Assembly (NCBI GenBank): GCA_041398705.1
Contig: JAWKUI010000008.1
Coordinates: 124,001-188,000 of the forward strand
Source: NORP259 sp041398705
GTDB lineage: Bacteria > Planctomycetota > UBA1135 > GCA-002686595
Direction: 5' to 3'
Length of the DNA stretch: 64,000 bases
Made by a program: the position numbers and the translations under genes
The notes under the pieces: generated by a model
Seen by the model: only the letters and a program-made list of their open reading frames with translations
Databases searched by the model: none
Told to the model about the DNA's origin: nothing
Part shown: in pieces, positions 16,796-26,344 of the stretch
Layout of the letters: each line of letters opens with the position of its first letter
Position numbering within the stretch: the stretch's first letter is position 1

Positions 16796-17882
16796 AGAAC
16801 GTAACGCTCACGCCATTCGAAAAGTTGGATTGCCCACCATTCTCGCGGTGCCAAAGCTGAAAGTGCCAAGTCGACCCCGGGGTGATGGTCGTACCGAACA
16901 CCGCAGGAAGTTGCGTCGGCACGTCGAAACCACTGCCAGACGACGAAGTTCCCACAGCGTTCTGGAACACACCGCTGGAATCGAACATGCCCAGCGAATT
17001 GAGCGCACCGCCATACACGTTGTACCGGCCGATCGCCTGATCGAGGCACAGGCGGCCTTGGCTGATGACCACCCCCGGATCGATCATGCCGCTACCCACC
17101 AGCAGGTACCCGAACTGATCCTGCGGGCCTTGATCCGCTTCCAGGTGCAATCCTGACCCTGGAGTCGAACCCAGGGTGGCGAATAGCCGCGTCGGCAGAC
17201 CGGTCGAATTCGGCTGGGCAGGATCGCAGAACGTCGAAACCGGTCCCCCCGACATCTGGATCTCGACGTTGTCTACGCCCACGTTCCAGTTCTGCAGAAT
17301 CGCGAAGTACGAGGGGTTGATCCACCAGAATTCGACTTGATCGACGCTCTGGATCACGTCGTTCCAGTCGACTCCGGGACGGAAGGCGGCGCCGTCTCCC
17401 ACCCAACCGCCGCTCCATCCGCTCGGCACGGCGCTGGTGTCCGCGGAGGGGATGGCAAAGTCATAGTGCACCCAGCCCTGCCCCGGTTGGGGCACCTGGG
17501 CGCCGACGAAGTACGCGTAGTCATCGTCATTGACCGAACTCGTCCCCTTGGTATCCCGCAGCACGATCGAGAACTCAAACCCCGCGGCCCCGAAATCCGT
17601 GGCATCCGTGCGCGCATCGATCGCGATCGACGTGACCCCGGCCGCGCGGTAGTCGCCGTGGAACGGACTCACCTGGGCCGGATCGCTGCGCAGGATGGCG
17701 GCGAAGGAATCGATGGAAGCGTTGTGCAACCAAGCGCCCGGGTTGCCCCCTGCCGTTTCGATCACATCCGCCGGGGCGATGAAGCGCCAACCCGCGCCAT
17801 TGACGCCGCCCTCGAAGTCGTCGGTGTGGGCCAAAGCAGTAGCGGGCAACAATAGGGCGGGGATGAGCAGGGCTGTACGCAT
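16794..17882 (-). CDS. Secreted protein with carbohydrate-binding-like domain and the shared C-terminal module
   Basis: The start at 17882 gives a signal peptide (MRTALLIPALLLPATALA). Residues about 20-215 begin DDFEGGVNGAGWRF and resemble the beta-sandwich domains found in planctomycete exported proteins (laminin-G / choice-of-anchor type), with a VDNVEI end. Residues about 220-362 are the C-terminal module shared with four other proteins here: FCDPAQPNSTG, DQGP..FGYLLVG, GRYNVYGGALNS, W.FQLWHRE and a final NFSNGVSVTF. The two secreted paralogues at 38.0-40.4 kb have the closest copies. Its stop codon overlaps hairpin element C. Confidence 0.75.
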   Translation of the reverse strand: MRTALLIPALLLPATALAHTDDFEGGVNGAGWRFIAPADVIETAGGNPGAWLHNASIDSFAAILRSDPAQVSPFHGDYRAAGVTSIAIDARTDATDFGAAGFEFSIVLRDTKGTSSVNDDDYAYFVGAQVPQPGQGWVHYDFAIPSADTSAVPSGWSGGWVGDGAAFRPGVDWNDVIQSVDQVEFWWINPSYFAILQNWNVGVDNVEIQMSGGPVSTFCDPAQPNSTGLPTRLFATLGSTPGSGLHLEADQGPQDQFGYLLVGSGMIDPGVVISQGRLCLDQAIGRYNVYGGALNSLGMFDSSGVFQNAVGTSSSGSGFDVPTQLPAVFGTTITPGSTWHFQLWHRENGGQSNFSNGVSVTF

Positions 17883-18243
17883 GCGGAGGTATGGGGCTTG
17901 GCGTTGAGACGGTATTGCAGTGTATCGCGGGAAGGGGAGTTCCGACCCGGCCCATTGTAATGACGACTCGGTAACTGCTGCGGTCGAAACGCGGGCGGCC
18001 TGGCCATCGTGCGCCTCGCGAAACACGATTCGTTACGAAAGCACCACGCACTGTTCCGGAACCGAAGCAGCGTGCTCGCACCAAACGCTCGTGAGCGAAG
18101 GTATGGGATTGGTATGCAATTTGCGGAAGTGCAGGCTCCGGATCCATGGGCCCTCCCACTCCGAAGCCCCATGGAGTCAACCGTTCGCATCTCCTCAAAG
18201 TCCGAATCCAAACCGACCTGCCATCGCCGGTCGGCATGCAAGG
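17883..18243. other. Divergent intergenic region upstream of the TonB-dependent receptor
   Basis: This 361 bp region carries both divergent promoters and is less GC-rich than the genes around it. A short inverted repeat TCCATGGG/CCCATGGA (18143-18150 and 18168-18175, 17 nt between) lies in the receptor leader. I looked for a Fur box and a cobalamin riboswitch and found no convincing one. The regulator of the uptake island therefore remains unknown. Confidence 0.4.
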
Positions 18244-20409
18244 ATGTCCCACACTCCCGATACTCCCCAGTTGCGCACCAAAGCCCTGTGGTGCCCGTCC
18301 CTTTGCCTGCGCTTCGCCACAATCTTCTGTTTGACCCCTGCGTTGGTCCTTGCCCAGGAAGCTCCAGACGCCGCAAAGAAGACGATTGAGACGCAAGCGC
18401 AAGGCGATTCCGCAAATCCAACGCCCAACGGGGACGGCTTCCCCTCGCTGAGTGACATCGTCGTCAGTGCCGACGAAGGAGTCCCGGTGTCGTATCCAGG
18501 TGGCCGCGACCAGATCGACCAGGAGACGCTCGACAAGTACGCGGACAAGACATCCGGGATTGTGCTGCGGCGGATTCCGGGCGTCTACTTCATGCCCGAA
18601 AACGGCAACGACGCCCGCATCCACATCGGCCTGCGCGGCAATGACCCGCGGCGTTCAGGACTCACGGCCATTCTCGTCGACGGTATCCCCATAGCCGAAG
18701 CCCCCTATGGCAACACCGACATCGACGGCCTGCCCATCGCTCTCGAACGCCTGGGGAAGATCGACATCATCCGCGGCGGAGCATCGGTGCGGTATGGCCC
18801 GAACGCCGCCGGCGGCATCGTCAACTTCCTCACCCCCGAGATCCCGTTGGAACCGACCTGGACGATGGGGTTGCGCGCGGGTAGCCACGCCGAACGCGCC
18901 GTGTGGTCCTCGGTGGGGGGCACCTGGGAACGCTGGGGCGCAATGGTGACGGGGGTCTACAAGGAAGGCGATGGCTTCCGCGAGCGCGGCGACTATTCCG
19001 ACCGCGACGGGGCCGCGAAATTCCGCTATCGGATCAGCGAGAAGGAGTTCGTGCAGGCCTATTTCAGCCGCTTCTCCGAGCCCCACGCGAACCAGGCGGG
19101 CGGCCTGTCCCAGGCCGATTACGAAGCCGATCCTTGGCAGTCCACCCGCCCGGACGCGCATTTCAGCTTCGACATGAACCGCTATGTGGTGCAGTACGAG
19201 AACCAGATCGACGACGAGACCCGTTTCCAATTGCTGACCTGGTACCAGGATGGTTTCCGCAAACTGGCGGACGTGCGGCCGGTGATCGCACCGTTCACCG
19301 AAGCGCGCGCCCAGAACTCCGACTTCTCCTCTAAGGCGATCGAAGCGCGATACGGCTGGAGCGACGTGATCGGAGGTCGCAAGCACACCTTCTTCCATAG
19401 TGCACGGTACCTGCAAGAGACCAACGACGAGCTGTACACCCGCGCCGATCTGGCGACGGGCACACCCTTGGATCCCTCCCTCGACGCGGACTTCGAAGGG
19501 CGCGCTTTCAGCCTGTTCACGGAAGATCGCATCTCCTTGAGCGATCGCTTGGACTGGGGCATTGGTTTCCGCTTGGAGAGCATCTCCATGAGCGGAGTTT
19601 CGAATGAGGACCAGAACCAGATCGTCAAGAACTACGATGTATTCCTGCCGGAGACCAACCTAAGCTACAAGTTGAGCGATGCGACGGCCCTCTACGCAAG
19701 CTATCAGCAGACCTTCTATCCGCCGCAGTACGAAACGGGATTCGACCCGGCGAGTGTGTTGTATGCGCCCGTAGACCCCGAATCCGCCGACGCCTACGAG
19801 GTCGGCGTGCGCAGCTACGCGGTGGATGGCATGGCGGCTTCCCTCGCCCTGTTCCACACGCGGTTCACCGACAAGATCGACTTCATCAACACGCCGGACG
19901 GCAAGGTGCCGATCAACTCGGGCGATGCCCGCAGCCAAGGGGTCGAAGCGGCGGTTTCCTACGACTTCGGGGCCCTGCGCGAAAACCTGGCGGGATTCTC
20001 GGCTTATGCCACGGTGACCGAACAACGCAGCGAGATCACCAGCGGGGCCAACGACGGCAACGACACCCCCGATGCTCCGCACCACATGGCGAGCTGGGGT
20101 CTGCTGTACCAACACGCAGACACCGGACTATGGGCCCGAGTTGGCGGATCCTACAGTTCTTCGGCCTTCAAAGATGCGGCCAACACGGCGGTTGGAACGG
20201 CGGATGGATTGAATGGGCCGGTGCCGTCCTATGTGCTTTGGGATGCCACTGCCGGATGGCGTCAACGTACCGATGGCACCGGACTCTCATTGGCGGTGGG
20301 CGTGACCAACGCCCTCGACGAAGAGTACTTCCGCCGCTTTGCCACGGGCATCTACCCGGGTGCGCCGCGGCAATACTCGGCCACGCTGACCTACGCCGTG
20401 CGGCTCTAG
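18244..20409 (+). CDS. TonB-dependent outer-membrane receptor, FecA-like
   Basis: The ATG at 18244 (GCAAGG just upstream) gives a signal peptide to about residue 37 (LVLA before Q38). A TonB-box-like DIVVSAD is at residues 71-77. The plug domain follows with its usual landmarks (RRIPGVYF, IHIGLRGNDPRRSG, ILVDGIPI, IDIIRGGASVRYGPNAAGGIVNF, about 85-185). The remaining 530 residues form the barrel with alternating strands and end NALDEEYFRRFATG...YSATLTYAVRL. Closest in type to ferric citrate/siderophore receptors. The next gene (binding lipoprotein) begins 4 bp after the stop, followed by permease and ATPase, so this operon moves one ligand from outside to cytoplasm. The ligand is probably an iron complex, not proven. 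Confidence 0.92.
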   Translation: MSHTPDTPQLRTKALWCPSLCLRFATIFCLTPALVLAQEAPDAAKKTIETQAQGDSANPTPNGDGFPSLSDIVVSADEGVPVSYPGGRDQIDQETLDKYADKTSGIVLRRIPGVYFMPENGNDARIHIGLRGNDPRRSGLTAILVDGIPIAEAPYGNTDIDGLPIALERLGKIDIIRGGASVRYGPNAAGGIVNFLTPEIPLEPTWTMGLRAGSHAERAVWSSVGGTWERWGAMVTGVYKEGDGFRERGDYSDRDGAAKFRYRISEKEFVQAYFSRFSEPHANQAGGLSQADYEADPWQSTRPDAHFSFDMNRYVVQYENQIDDETRFQLLTWYQDGFRKLADVRPVIAPFTEARAQNSDFSSKAIEARYGWSDVIGGRKHTFFHSARYLQETNDELYTRADLATGTPLDPSLDADFEGRAFSLFTEDRISLSDRLDWGIGFRLESISMSGVSNEDQNQIVKNYDVFLPETNLSYKLSDATALYASYQQTFYPPQYETGFDPASVLYAPVDPESADAYEVGVRSYAVDGMAASLALFHTRFTDKIDFINTPDGKVPINSGDARSQGVEAAVSYDFGALRENLAGFSAYATVTEQRSEITSGANDGNDTPDAPHHMASWGLLYQHADTGLWARVGGSYSSSAFKDAANTAVGTADGLNGPVPSYVLWDATAGWRQRTDGTGLSLAVGVTNALDEEYFRRFATGIYPGAPRQYSATLTYAVRL

Positions 20410-20413
20410 GCCT

Positions 20414-21280
20414 ATGCTACGAACCTTCTGCGCCCTGTGGGTCGTCTTTGCGGCACTGGCCTGCGCGCCTGCGGAATCAACCGTAGCCGCGGGGCCGGCG
20501 CCCCAGCGCATCGTTGCCCTCACCGTGGGCGCCGCGGATTGCCTTGCGTTGCTCGGGGCCCTCGACCGGGTGGTGGCGGTGGAAGCAGACTGCTTTGTGC
20601 CGGGTACCGAGACCAAGGTCAAGATCCGCAATGACGACCATGCCGGGCCATCGCGGGCCTTGAACGTCGAAGCGGTGTTGGCGCTGGCGCCGGATCTGAT
20701 CATTGCCAAGGAGGACCTGCAACCGGCCCTTGAAGGCCGCGGTGTCCGCGTGCTGTGGGTCAGCCGCAAGAGCGACTTGGTCACGGTGGTTCCATTCCTC
20801 CGGGACCTTGGTCGGGAACTGGGGCTGGAAACCCAGGCGGAGCAGGCGATCGAAGCGATGGAAACCAGGCGGAAACGGATCGCGGACATAGTGAAGGACC
20901 TCGCGCCGGTGAGCGTGTACTTCGAAGCGGGCCGACCGGGCCGCACCGCTGGGCAAGGCACGGTGATCGATGAGATGATCTCACTGGCCGGCGGCGTCAA
21001 CATTGCGGGAGACATGCACCTGGCGAACCCGGTGTTGAGCTCCGAGGCGATCGTGGCAGCCGATCCCGAGGTGATCGTGCTCTCACCCTGGAGCGACAAT
21101 CCAGAAGCGATCCGGGCGAGGCCCGGATGGGCCGGCATCCGCGCCGTCCGCGAAGGTCGCATCCATCAGGTTCCGGAACAGAACCGCAAGGTTCAATATC
21201 CGAGCCCGAGCTGCGTGCAGGGTTGCGAGTCCATGCTGCTGCCATGGCTGCACCCTGAAGCGGGAGCGGACGCGGAATGA
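20414..21280 (+). CDS. ABC transporter substrate-binding lipoprotein (FecB/BtuF type)
   Basis: The 288-residue protein has a lipobox LACA (acylated C17) and the cluster A-III binding-protein fold of the FecB/BtuF family: APQRIVALTVGAADCLALLGALDRVVAV at the start, NVEAVLALAPDLIIAKEDL in the middle and ISLAGGVNIAG later. These proteins capture iron-siderophore, haem or cobalamin in the periplasm and hand it to the permease. The lipid anchor is unusual for Gram-negatives but fits a periplasmic face anchor. Translation is coupled: the ATG is 4 bp past the receptor stop and its own stop overlaps the permease start (ATGA). Confidence 0.9.
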   Translation: MLRTFCALWVVFAALACAPAESTVAAGPAPQRIVALTVGAADCLALLGALDRVVAVEADCFVPGTETKVKIRNDDHAGPSRALNVEAVLALAPDLIIAKEDLQPALEGRGVRVLWVSRKSDLVTVVPFLRDLGRELGLETQAEQAIEAMETRRKRIADIVKDLAPVSVYFEAGRPGRTAGQGTVIDEMISLAGGVNIAGDMHLANPVLSSEAIVAADPEVIVLSPWSDNPEAIRARPGWAGIRAVREGRIHQVPEQNRKVQYPSPSCVQGCESMLLPWLHPEAGADAE

Positions 21281-22287
21281 ACCTGCGCAGCGTGGCACCG
21301 CGTACCGTGTACGGGCTGGGCGGACTGGCGTTGGCCGGAGCCCTCTTGTTGTCTCTTTCGGTAGGAGTCATCGCGGTGCCCTTCGGCGAAGTCCTGGCTG
21401 CGCTCACCGGTGGAGCCGATGCGGGCCTGCACCGCACCCTGATCGTCGACATGCGTCTGCCGCGGGCCATCGGGGCGCTCCTAGTCGGCGCGGGGCTGGG
21501 CACCTCCGGTTGTATTCTGCAGGCGATCCTGCGGGATCCACTCGCGAGTCCGACCTTGATCGGCACCGCCCAAGCATCGGGTTTCGGCCGAGTGCTTGGG
21601 GTCTTTCTCGGCCTGCCCCTGCTCGGCTCGATCGGTTTGTCGTTCCTGATGGCAGTGCTGAGCACCGCGATCGTGCTCTTGCTCTCCCGCTCCCGGCGCG
21701 GATTCCCCGCGCAAACCGTGCTGCTCGCCGGGGTCAACGTCGGTATGGGATTCGGTGCTCTGATCGGCTTGTTCCAGTACATCTCGCGGGATGAAGGCCA
21801 ACTCAGCCGCATGGTCTTGATGCTGCTCGGAGGCCTCTGGCAATTGACCTGGACGCCGCTCTATTGGATCGCACCCCTTACCACCATCGGTGTGCTGCTC
21901 GCCTCCCTTGGGGCCCGGCGCCTGGATCTCTTGGCGCTCGGTGAAGAGGACGCTCGGCGGCTCGGACTGGATGCCCGCGCGGTCGGCAACCTGGCGTTGA
22001 TCCTGGCGTGCCTGCTCACGAGCCTGGCGGTTTCGATTGCAGGAGTTGTTGCGTTCGTAGGATTGGTGGTGCCCCACGCCGCACGGCGCCTGGTCGGGCC
22101 CGCGCATGCTTCGCTGGTCCCCGCGAGCGCCGTGCTCGGTGGCCTGATGGTGCTGGTCACCGATTGCATCGCACGCACCGCGGCGGCACCCAACGAGTTG
22201 CCCCTCGGCGTACTCACGTCATTGATCGGGGTGCCGGCGTTCCTGTCGCTGCTGTACGCGATGGCACGGGAGGCCGCACCGCAATGA
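21277..22287 (+). CDS. ABC transporter permease, FecCD/BtuC family
   Basis: The 336-residue protein has about ten hydrophobic segments and the FecCD landmarks: LPRAIGALLVGAGLGTSGCI near residues 65-85, LASPTLIG about 95, and the cytoplasmic coupling region ARRLGLDARAVGNLALI with VAFVGLVVPHAARRLVGP near the end. It forms the membrane channel as a homodimer with the ATPase below. It starts in a 4 bp overlap with the binding-protein gene and ends in a 4 bp overlap with the ATPase gene, showing one tightly coupled operon. Confidence 0.93.
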   Translation: MNLRSVAPRTVYGLGGLALAGALLLSLSVGVIAVPFGEVLAALTGGADAGLHRTLIVDMRLPRAIGALLVGAGLGTSGCILQAILRDPLASPTLIGTAQASGFGRVLGVFLGLPLLGSIGLSFLMAVLSTAIVLLLSRSRRGFPAQTVLLAGVNVGMGFGALIGLFQYISRDEGQLSRMVLMLLGGLWQLTWTPLYWIAPLTTIGVLLASLGARRLDLLALGEEDARRLGLDARAVGNLALILACLLTSLAVSIAGVVAFVGLVVPHAARRLVGPAHASLVPASAVLGGLMVLVTDCIARTAAAPNELPLGVLTSLIGVPAFLSLLYAMAREAAPQ

Positions 22288-23063
22288 AGTTGCGCGCGGA
22301 CGATCTACGTTTCGACTACGGCCAGCGCACGGTGTTGCACGGGGTATCGATCGAGGTGCGCGAGGGAGAGTTGCTCGGCCTGATTGGTCCGAATGGATCC
22401 GGGAAGTCGACCCTGCTGCGGTGCTTGTACGGTGAGGACACCCCGGCTTCAGGCACGGTTACCCTAGGCGATCGGAGCCTCGTTCAGTACAGCCGCAGGC
22501 AGATTGCCCATGTCATCGGTGTCGTTCCGCAGCGGTCGAGCGTGGCGTTTCCCGTCAGTGTGCGGCACTTCGTGGCCCTCGGCCGGTTTGCTCACCTGCC
22601 GCGCCTGGCGGGGCCGACGAAAGCGGATCTAGCGGTGGTCGATGGGGCGCTCGAAGAGATGGGGCTGATGACCATCGCCGAGCGGCCCGTGGATCGCATT
22701 AGCGGTGGCGAGTTCCGCCGGGTACTGATCGCCCAGGCGCTGGCCCAACAGCCGCGGTTGCTGCTCTTCGACGAGCCGGTGCAGCAGCTCGATCTCTTGC
22801 ACCAGTTGGAGGTGATGGAGTTTGCCCGTGCATTCAGCCACCGGCCCGGGAACAGCGGCTTGATCGTCTTGCACGATCTGGGCTTGGCGGCGCGCTACTG
22901 CGATCGCCTGGCCGTCTTGCATGGCGGCCGACTCGTCGCCGAGGGGAACCCGATGGATGTCTTGACCCCAGATTTGCTCCGCACGGTCTGGGGGGTCGAG
23001 GCCTCGATCGAACACAGCGCCTCAACGGGACAGATCCATGTGATTCCCACCGCGCGGGCTTGA
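22284..23063 (+). CDS. ABC transporter ATPase of the iron/cobalamin uptake type
   Basis: The ATG at 22284 overlaps the permease stop. The 259-residue protein has Walker A GPNGSGKST (residues about 35-43), Q-loop VPQRSS, signature ISGGEFRRVLIAQAL, Walker B LLLFDEP and H-loop VLHD. The usual DEPTSHLD reads DEPVQQLD, a mild variant. It powers the FecCD-type permease. A terminator-like hairpin follows 10 bp after the stop, so the operon ends here; the exb/tonB genes form a separate unit. Confidence 0.93.
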   Translation: MKLRADDLRFDYGQRTVLHGVSIEVREGELLGLIGPNGSGKSTLLRCLYGEDTPASGTVTLGDRSLVQYSRRQIAHVIGVVPQRSSVAFPVSVRHFVALGRFAHLPRLAGPTKADLAVVDGALEEMGLMTIAERPVDRISGGEFRRVLIAQALAQQPRLLLFDEPVQQLDLLHQLEVMEFARAFSHRPGNSGLIVLHDLGLAARYCDRLAVLHGGRLVAEGNPMDVLTPDLLRTVWGVEASIEHSASTGQIHVIPTARA

Positions 23064-23073
23064 AGCTGGGGCT

Positions 23074-23099
23074 CCCGTTCGCGGCGCCGCGCGAACGGG
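23074..23099. terminator. Hairpin between convergent genes
   Basis: A 10 bp stem CCCGTTCGCG/CGCGAACGGG with a 6 nt loop lies between the ABC ATPase gene and the convergent secreted-protein gene. No U-tract follows; it probably serves both directions. Confidence 0.6.
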
Positions 23100-23124
23100 G
23101 GCCCTACTGCGGACCCGCCTGGGG

Positions 23125-24663
23125 TCAACGGGTCTTTGCGGCGGGCTGCATCCAGATCCCCGCGAGGGACGGTTGCGAATCCGCCTTGCTCCAGACACCA
23201 ATTCCGCCCGCATCGGGGAAGGTATTGTCGCGCACGCGCAACGTGATCGTGCCGTTCAGCGTGCAGGTGATCTGGTCGCCAACGTGATCGACGGCGATGG
23301 TGTACCACTCCCCTGATTGGAACGGAAGACTCCCGTAAGCTTGGATTTGCGTGCGTACGCCGTCCTTGACGTAATAGACTCGGAAATCCTGTTCCAAGGG
23401 GTTGAAGCGGCAAACGTAGTAGTTGTTTGCGTCCTGGACCCTCCAGATCGGCCCGCCGCCTTGGTCGATGCGGCCCTGATCCGCACGCATGCCAACGACG
23501 AGGGCGCCATCCTGGAATCGAGGTTCTGGATTCCAGAGCAGGTTGAAAGTGCGGTTGTCCCAATCGCCGGGGTCGGCCATCTTGGCAATGATGTGTCCAC
23601 CCGGCTCGTCGGTCACCTGCCAGGTGGCGCGCCCCGGTCCGGCGGGCAGGGTCGCATCGGACTTCCATCCTGGGGCCAGGGCTCCCTTCGAAAGCCCTAG
23701 GCATTCGGTGCCGTCGGCCGTGAAGCCAAACCCTCCTTCGGTTGCCTTGGGTGCCTGGATGTGCAACTCGGAAGCCAGGGCGGCTGCCAGATCGCCGACC
23801 GGACCTTGGGCAACGAGCGAAACCTGAATCAATTCGTCGTCGAAGCCGGGGGCGGCTGCATTCAGGGATTCGACGAAGTACCCACGATGTCCGAGGTTGT
23901 CGAGTAGGGGCACGAGTTCCGAGGAACGCACGGTCCAATCCACGTGGGCTCGGGCCTGGGCATCGGTGCCAGCAAACGCCGCAAAGACGCCAAATCCAAG
24001 GCGGATGCCGGCGGGTGTACCGGCGAATTGCGCCGGGCCTGCGAGGCGGAACAGGGGCACCCCGTCCTTCACCTCGGCCTTGCTGCCAAAGAGCTGCTCG
24101 AGCGGCGCAAAGGTGATGTCGCTTGGTCCAAAGGCCTGCGAAGTGGGCAGGCTGGCCGGGGGCATCGCGCAGGTCTTGCGAGCGGCGTCCACGGCGGCAT
24201 GGGCCCGGGCCACGGGCGCCGCGAGTTCGGCTTCGGTGCCGCGGCCGATGAACCGTACTTCGAAACCCTGGGGGGTGCTGCCGGGGAATCGCGGGGTGAC
24301 CGAGGTCACGCGGAAGCCACCGCCGGCGAGGGCGGTGACGGTCGGGATGACCTCATCGGCGAAAACGAGCCAACGGCCCGAGCCTAAGCATTCGTCTCCG
24401 TCCCGTCGCACGGAGAAGCGCAGGGATTTGCCTTCGAACACCTCGACGGGGCGGTCCTGCCAGACCATCGGCACCTCGTGACGCCACCAGTAGTAGTGCA
24501 ATAGGGCTTCGTCTTCGATGCGTAGGGCGCCTTTGCCGAGCAGGGAGTCGAGCGTGATTTCGTCAGGGTAGGGGCGCTGATCTTGTGCGTAGGCGAGCGG
24601 GACGAGCAGGAGGAGAGAGCCGCAGAAGCTGCGGCGTTTTGAGATTGCGTTGCGATTGGGCAT
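23125..24663 (-). CDS. Secreted protein with C-terminal LamG/DUF1080-like domain
   Basis: The start at 24663 gives a signal peptide (about residues 1-26, ending AYA before Q27); the frame is open far upstream but without coding character. The 512-residue product has an unidentified N-terminal region (27-335, mixed alpha/beta, two CLG motifs) and a C-terminal jelly-roll from about residue 345 with the pattern GPIWRVQDANNYYVCRFNP, SGEWYTIAVDHVGD and GGIGVWSKADS. That pattern is typical of the concanavalin-like domains (DUF1080 / LamG) common in planctomycetes, which bind sugars or other polymers. It lies on the opposite strand inside the iron-type uptake island; a role there is only suggested by position. 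Confidence 0.65.
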   Translation of the reverse strand: MPNRNAISKRRSFCGSLLLLVPLAYAQDQRPYPDEITLDSLLGKGALRIEDEALLHYYWWRHEVPMVWQDRPVEVFEGKSLRFSVRRDGDECLGSGRWLVFADEVIPTVTALAGGGFRVTSVTPRFPGSTPQGFEVRFIGRGTEAELAAPVARAHAAVDAARKTCAMPPASLPTSQAFGPSDITFAPLEQLFGSKAEVKDGVPLFRLAGPAQFAGTPAGIRLGFGVFAAFAGTDAQARAHVDWTVRSSELVPLLDNLGHRGYFVESLNAAAPGFDDELIQVSLVAQGPVGDLAAALASELHIQAPKATEGGFGFTADGTECLGLSKGALAPGWKSDATLPAGPGRATWQVTDEPGGHIIAKMADPGDWDNRTFNLLWNPEPRFQDGALVVGMRADQGRIDQGGGPIWRVQDANNYYVCRFNPLEQDFRVYYVKDGVRTQIQAYGSLPFQSGEWYTIAVDHVGDQITCTLNGTITLRVRDNTFPDAGGIGVWSKADSQPSLAGIWMQPAAKTR

Positions 24664-24907
24664 GGAAATCCGCAGGAATGGGTTGGAGTTCAAAGGGACA
24701 AGAGCAATCGCCATGCCATGCCTCAACCGTGGGTACTGCGGCATGAATGCGCGATTACCGCTTTGCAACGGTGCAATCCGTAACGAAATCGGAACGGCTG
24801 CTTCTTGTGGATGTGCGCGTTGTGGGGTCATGGGCGCACCGAGAACGATGGAACGACTTTTGCATTGTGCATGCGCGTCACTTCCCCAGGAGTTCGAAGT
24901 CCTTCCG

Positions 24908-26344
24908 ATGTGGATCGTTGCTTGTCCGGGCTGGCTAGCCCCGTTGTTGTTCATGGTCGCTCCTGCGATGTCGTCGCAGGTCGAGCCCATGCCGTTGGAT
25001 CCCGTGCAGGCCGCCGTGGATGCCGCGCGCCATGCGAGCGCCGAAGGTTCGTTGGAACAGGCAATTGCACAGCTGCAATCGGCAAAGGCGGCGGGTGGCG
25101 GATGTCCGGAGTTGTCCGGATTGTTGGCAGGCGCCTTCATCGATGCCGGTCGCTTCGAAGAAGCGCTAGCGGAGTTGGATTCCAGCGATTCTGGGAATAC
25201 GACGGATCCGAGGGGCCAGTTCCAGCGCGCGCGGGCCTTGCGCGGGTTGCATCGATTGCAGGATGCGGAGTCGTGGCTGCGAAAGGCACTCGCGCAGTAC
25301 CCGACCTATGATCGTGCGCGGTTGGAACTCGTGGATCTGCTCTTGGAGCGGGGGGCCGGCGGTGTGCAGGGCGCGCTTGGCGAATTGCAAACATTGCAGG
25401 AACGCCAGGCCGGGCGGCCGGAGGTGGCGCTGCTTAAGGCTCGGGCCCAGCACCTCGCAGGCCACGGTGTCGAAGCCGAAACGACTTTGCGCGGGCAACT
25501 AGATCACCCCGAAGTGCGCTTCGCTTTGAGCCGGATGTTGATCGAGGAGGGGAGGGCTGCCGAAGCGTGGCAGGTGGCCGAACCCTTGGTGTTCGAGGTG
25601 ACGCGCCCAGAGGAACGCCTGTTCTTGGCACAAGTGGCGCGGCGCGCGGACCAGCCGCTGATCGCGATGCAGCTGGTCTCAGTGGTTATGTTGAAGGATC
25701 CGGGCCATCCCGTGGCCTTGAGCGAGCTCGACGGGTTGTTGCAGGATCCGCGGGCTTTGGGCGCCGCTTTGCAAGCACAGCGCCTGGCGGCCCAGCCCGA
25801 GGATCGCGGCGCTTGGATCGCCCTGTGCGATGGCATGATCGATGCGGGGCGATACGCGGAGGTCATACAGCGCCTGTCGCAAGTGCCTGAGACGCTGGCC
25901 AAGGACCCGGAGCTGATGCTGCGCCGGGGCAGGGCCCTACGCCACCTTGGCAAGGAGACCGAGGCGCGGGCTGCATTGGAACCGCTCGCAGCGAACGGCA
26001 ATGGGCCCGCCAGCTACGAACTCGGCCTGGTGGAGTATGCCGCGGGCGCCTTCCGCGCCGCCGAAGCCCGCTTTGCGAAGGGAGCCTGCGGGGACTTTTC
26101 GGCCGACGCGCACTTCAATCGTGGCGTCTGCCTCGATCAATTGCAGGAGTTTGATGGGGCGGCCGAGGCCTACCGTGCGGCGCTTGTGGCGCGTCCGGGA
26201 TTCGCCGAAGCCTGGTTGCAGCTCGGCCACGACCTTCGGTTGCGGCTTGGGCGTGCCAACGAGGCGCGAGCGGCCTATCGCCACTACCTCGACCTAGGTG
26301 GCGACGATCCCGAGGTGCGTCGATTCGTGGGGGACGGGCAATGA
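24908..26344 (+). CDS. Exported TPR-repeat protein, first gene of the exbB-exbD-tonB operon
   Basis: The ATG at 24908 gives a signal peptide (MWIVACPGWLAPLLFMVAPAMS). The 478-residue protein consists mostly of TPR-like helical repeats, for example PELSGLLAGAFIDAGRFEEALAEL and SADAHFNRGVCLDQLQEFDGAAEAYRAAL with G-8/A-20 type residues. Its stop overlaps the exbB ATG (ATGA), so it is translationally coupled to the energy-transducing complex. Periplasmic TPR proteins placed next to ExbBD-TonB elsewhere are thought to be partners of the complex; here that is an inference from context. Opposite to it runs the LamG-like gene, with a 244 bp promoter region between. Confidence 0.78.
   Translation: MWIVACPGWLAPLLFMVAPAMSSQVEPMPLDPVQAAVDAARHASAEGSLEQAIAQLQSAKAAGGGCPELSGLLAGAFIDAGRFEEALAELDSSDSGNTTDPRGQFQRARALRGLHRLQDAESWLRKALAQYPTYDRARLELVDLLLERGAGGVQGALGELQTLQERQAGRPEVALLKARAQHLAGHGVEAETTLRGQLDHPEVRFALSRMLIEEGRAAEAWQVAEPLVFEVTRPEERLFLAQVARRADQPLIAMQLVSVVMLKDPGHPVALSELDGLLQDPRALGAALQAQRLAAQPEDRGAWIALCDGMIDAGRYAEVIQRLSQVPETLAKDPELMLRRGRALRHLGKETEARAALEPLAANGNGPASYELGLVEYAAGAFRAAEARFAKGACGDFSADAHFNRGVCLDQLQEFDGAAEAYRAALVARPGFAEAWLQLGHDLRLRLGRANEARAAYRHYLDLGGDDPEVRRFVGDGQ

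Noticed and set aside
17883..18243. Cobalamin riboswitch or Fur box in front of the TonB-dependent receptor
   Set aside because: Short stretches recall the B12-box (GACCTGCC) and the GGTAACTG region, but the order and spacing do not fit the riboswitch, and no 19 bp Fur palindrome is visible.
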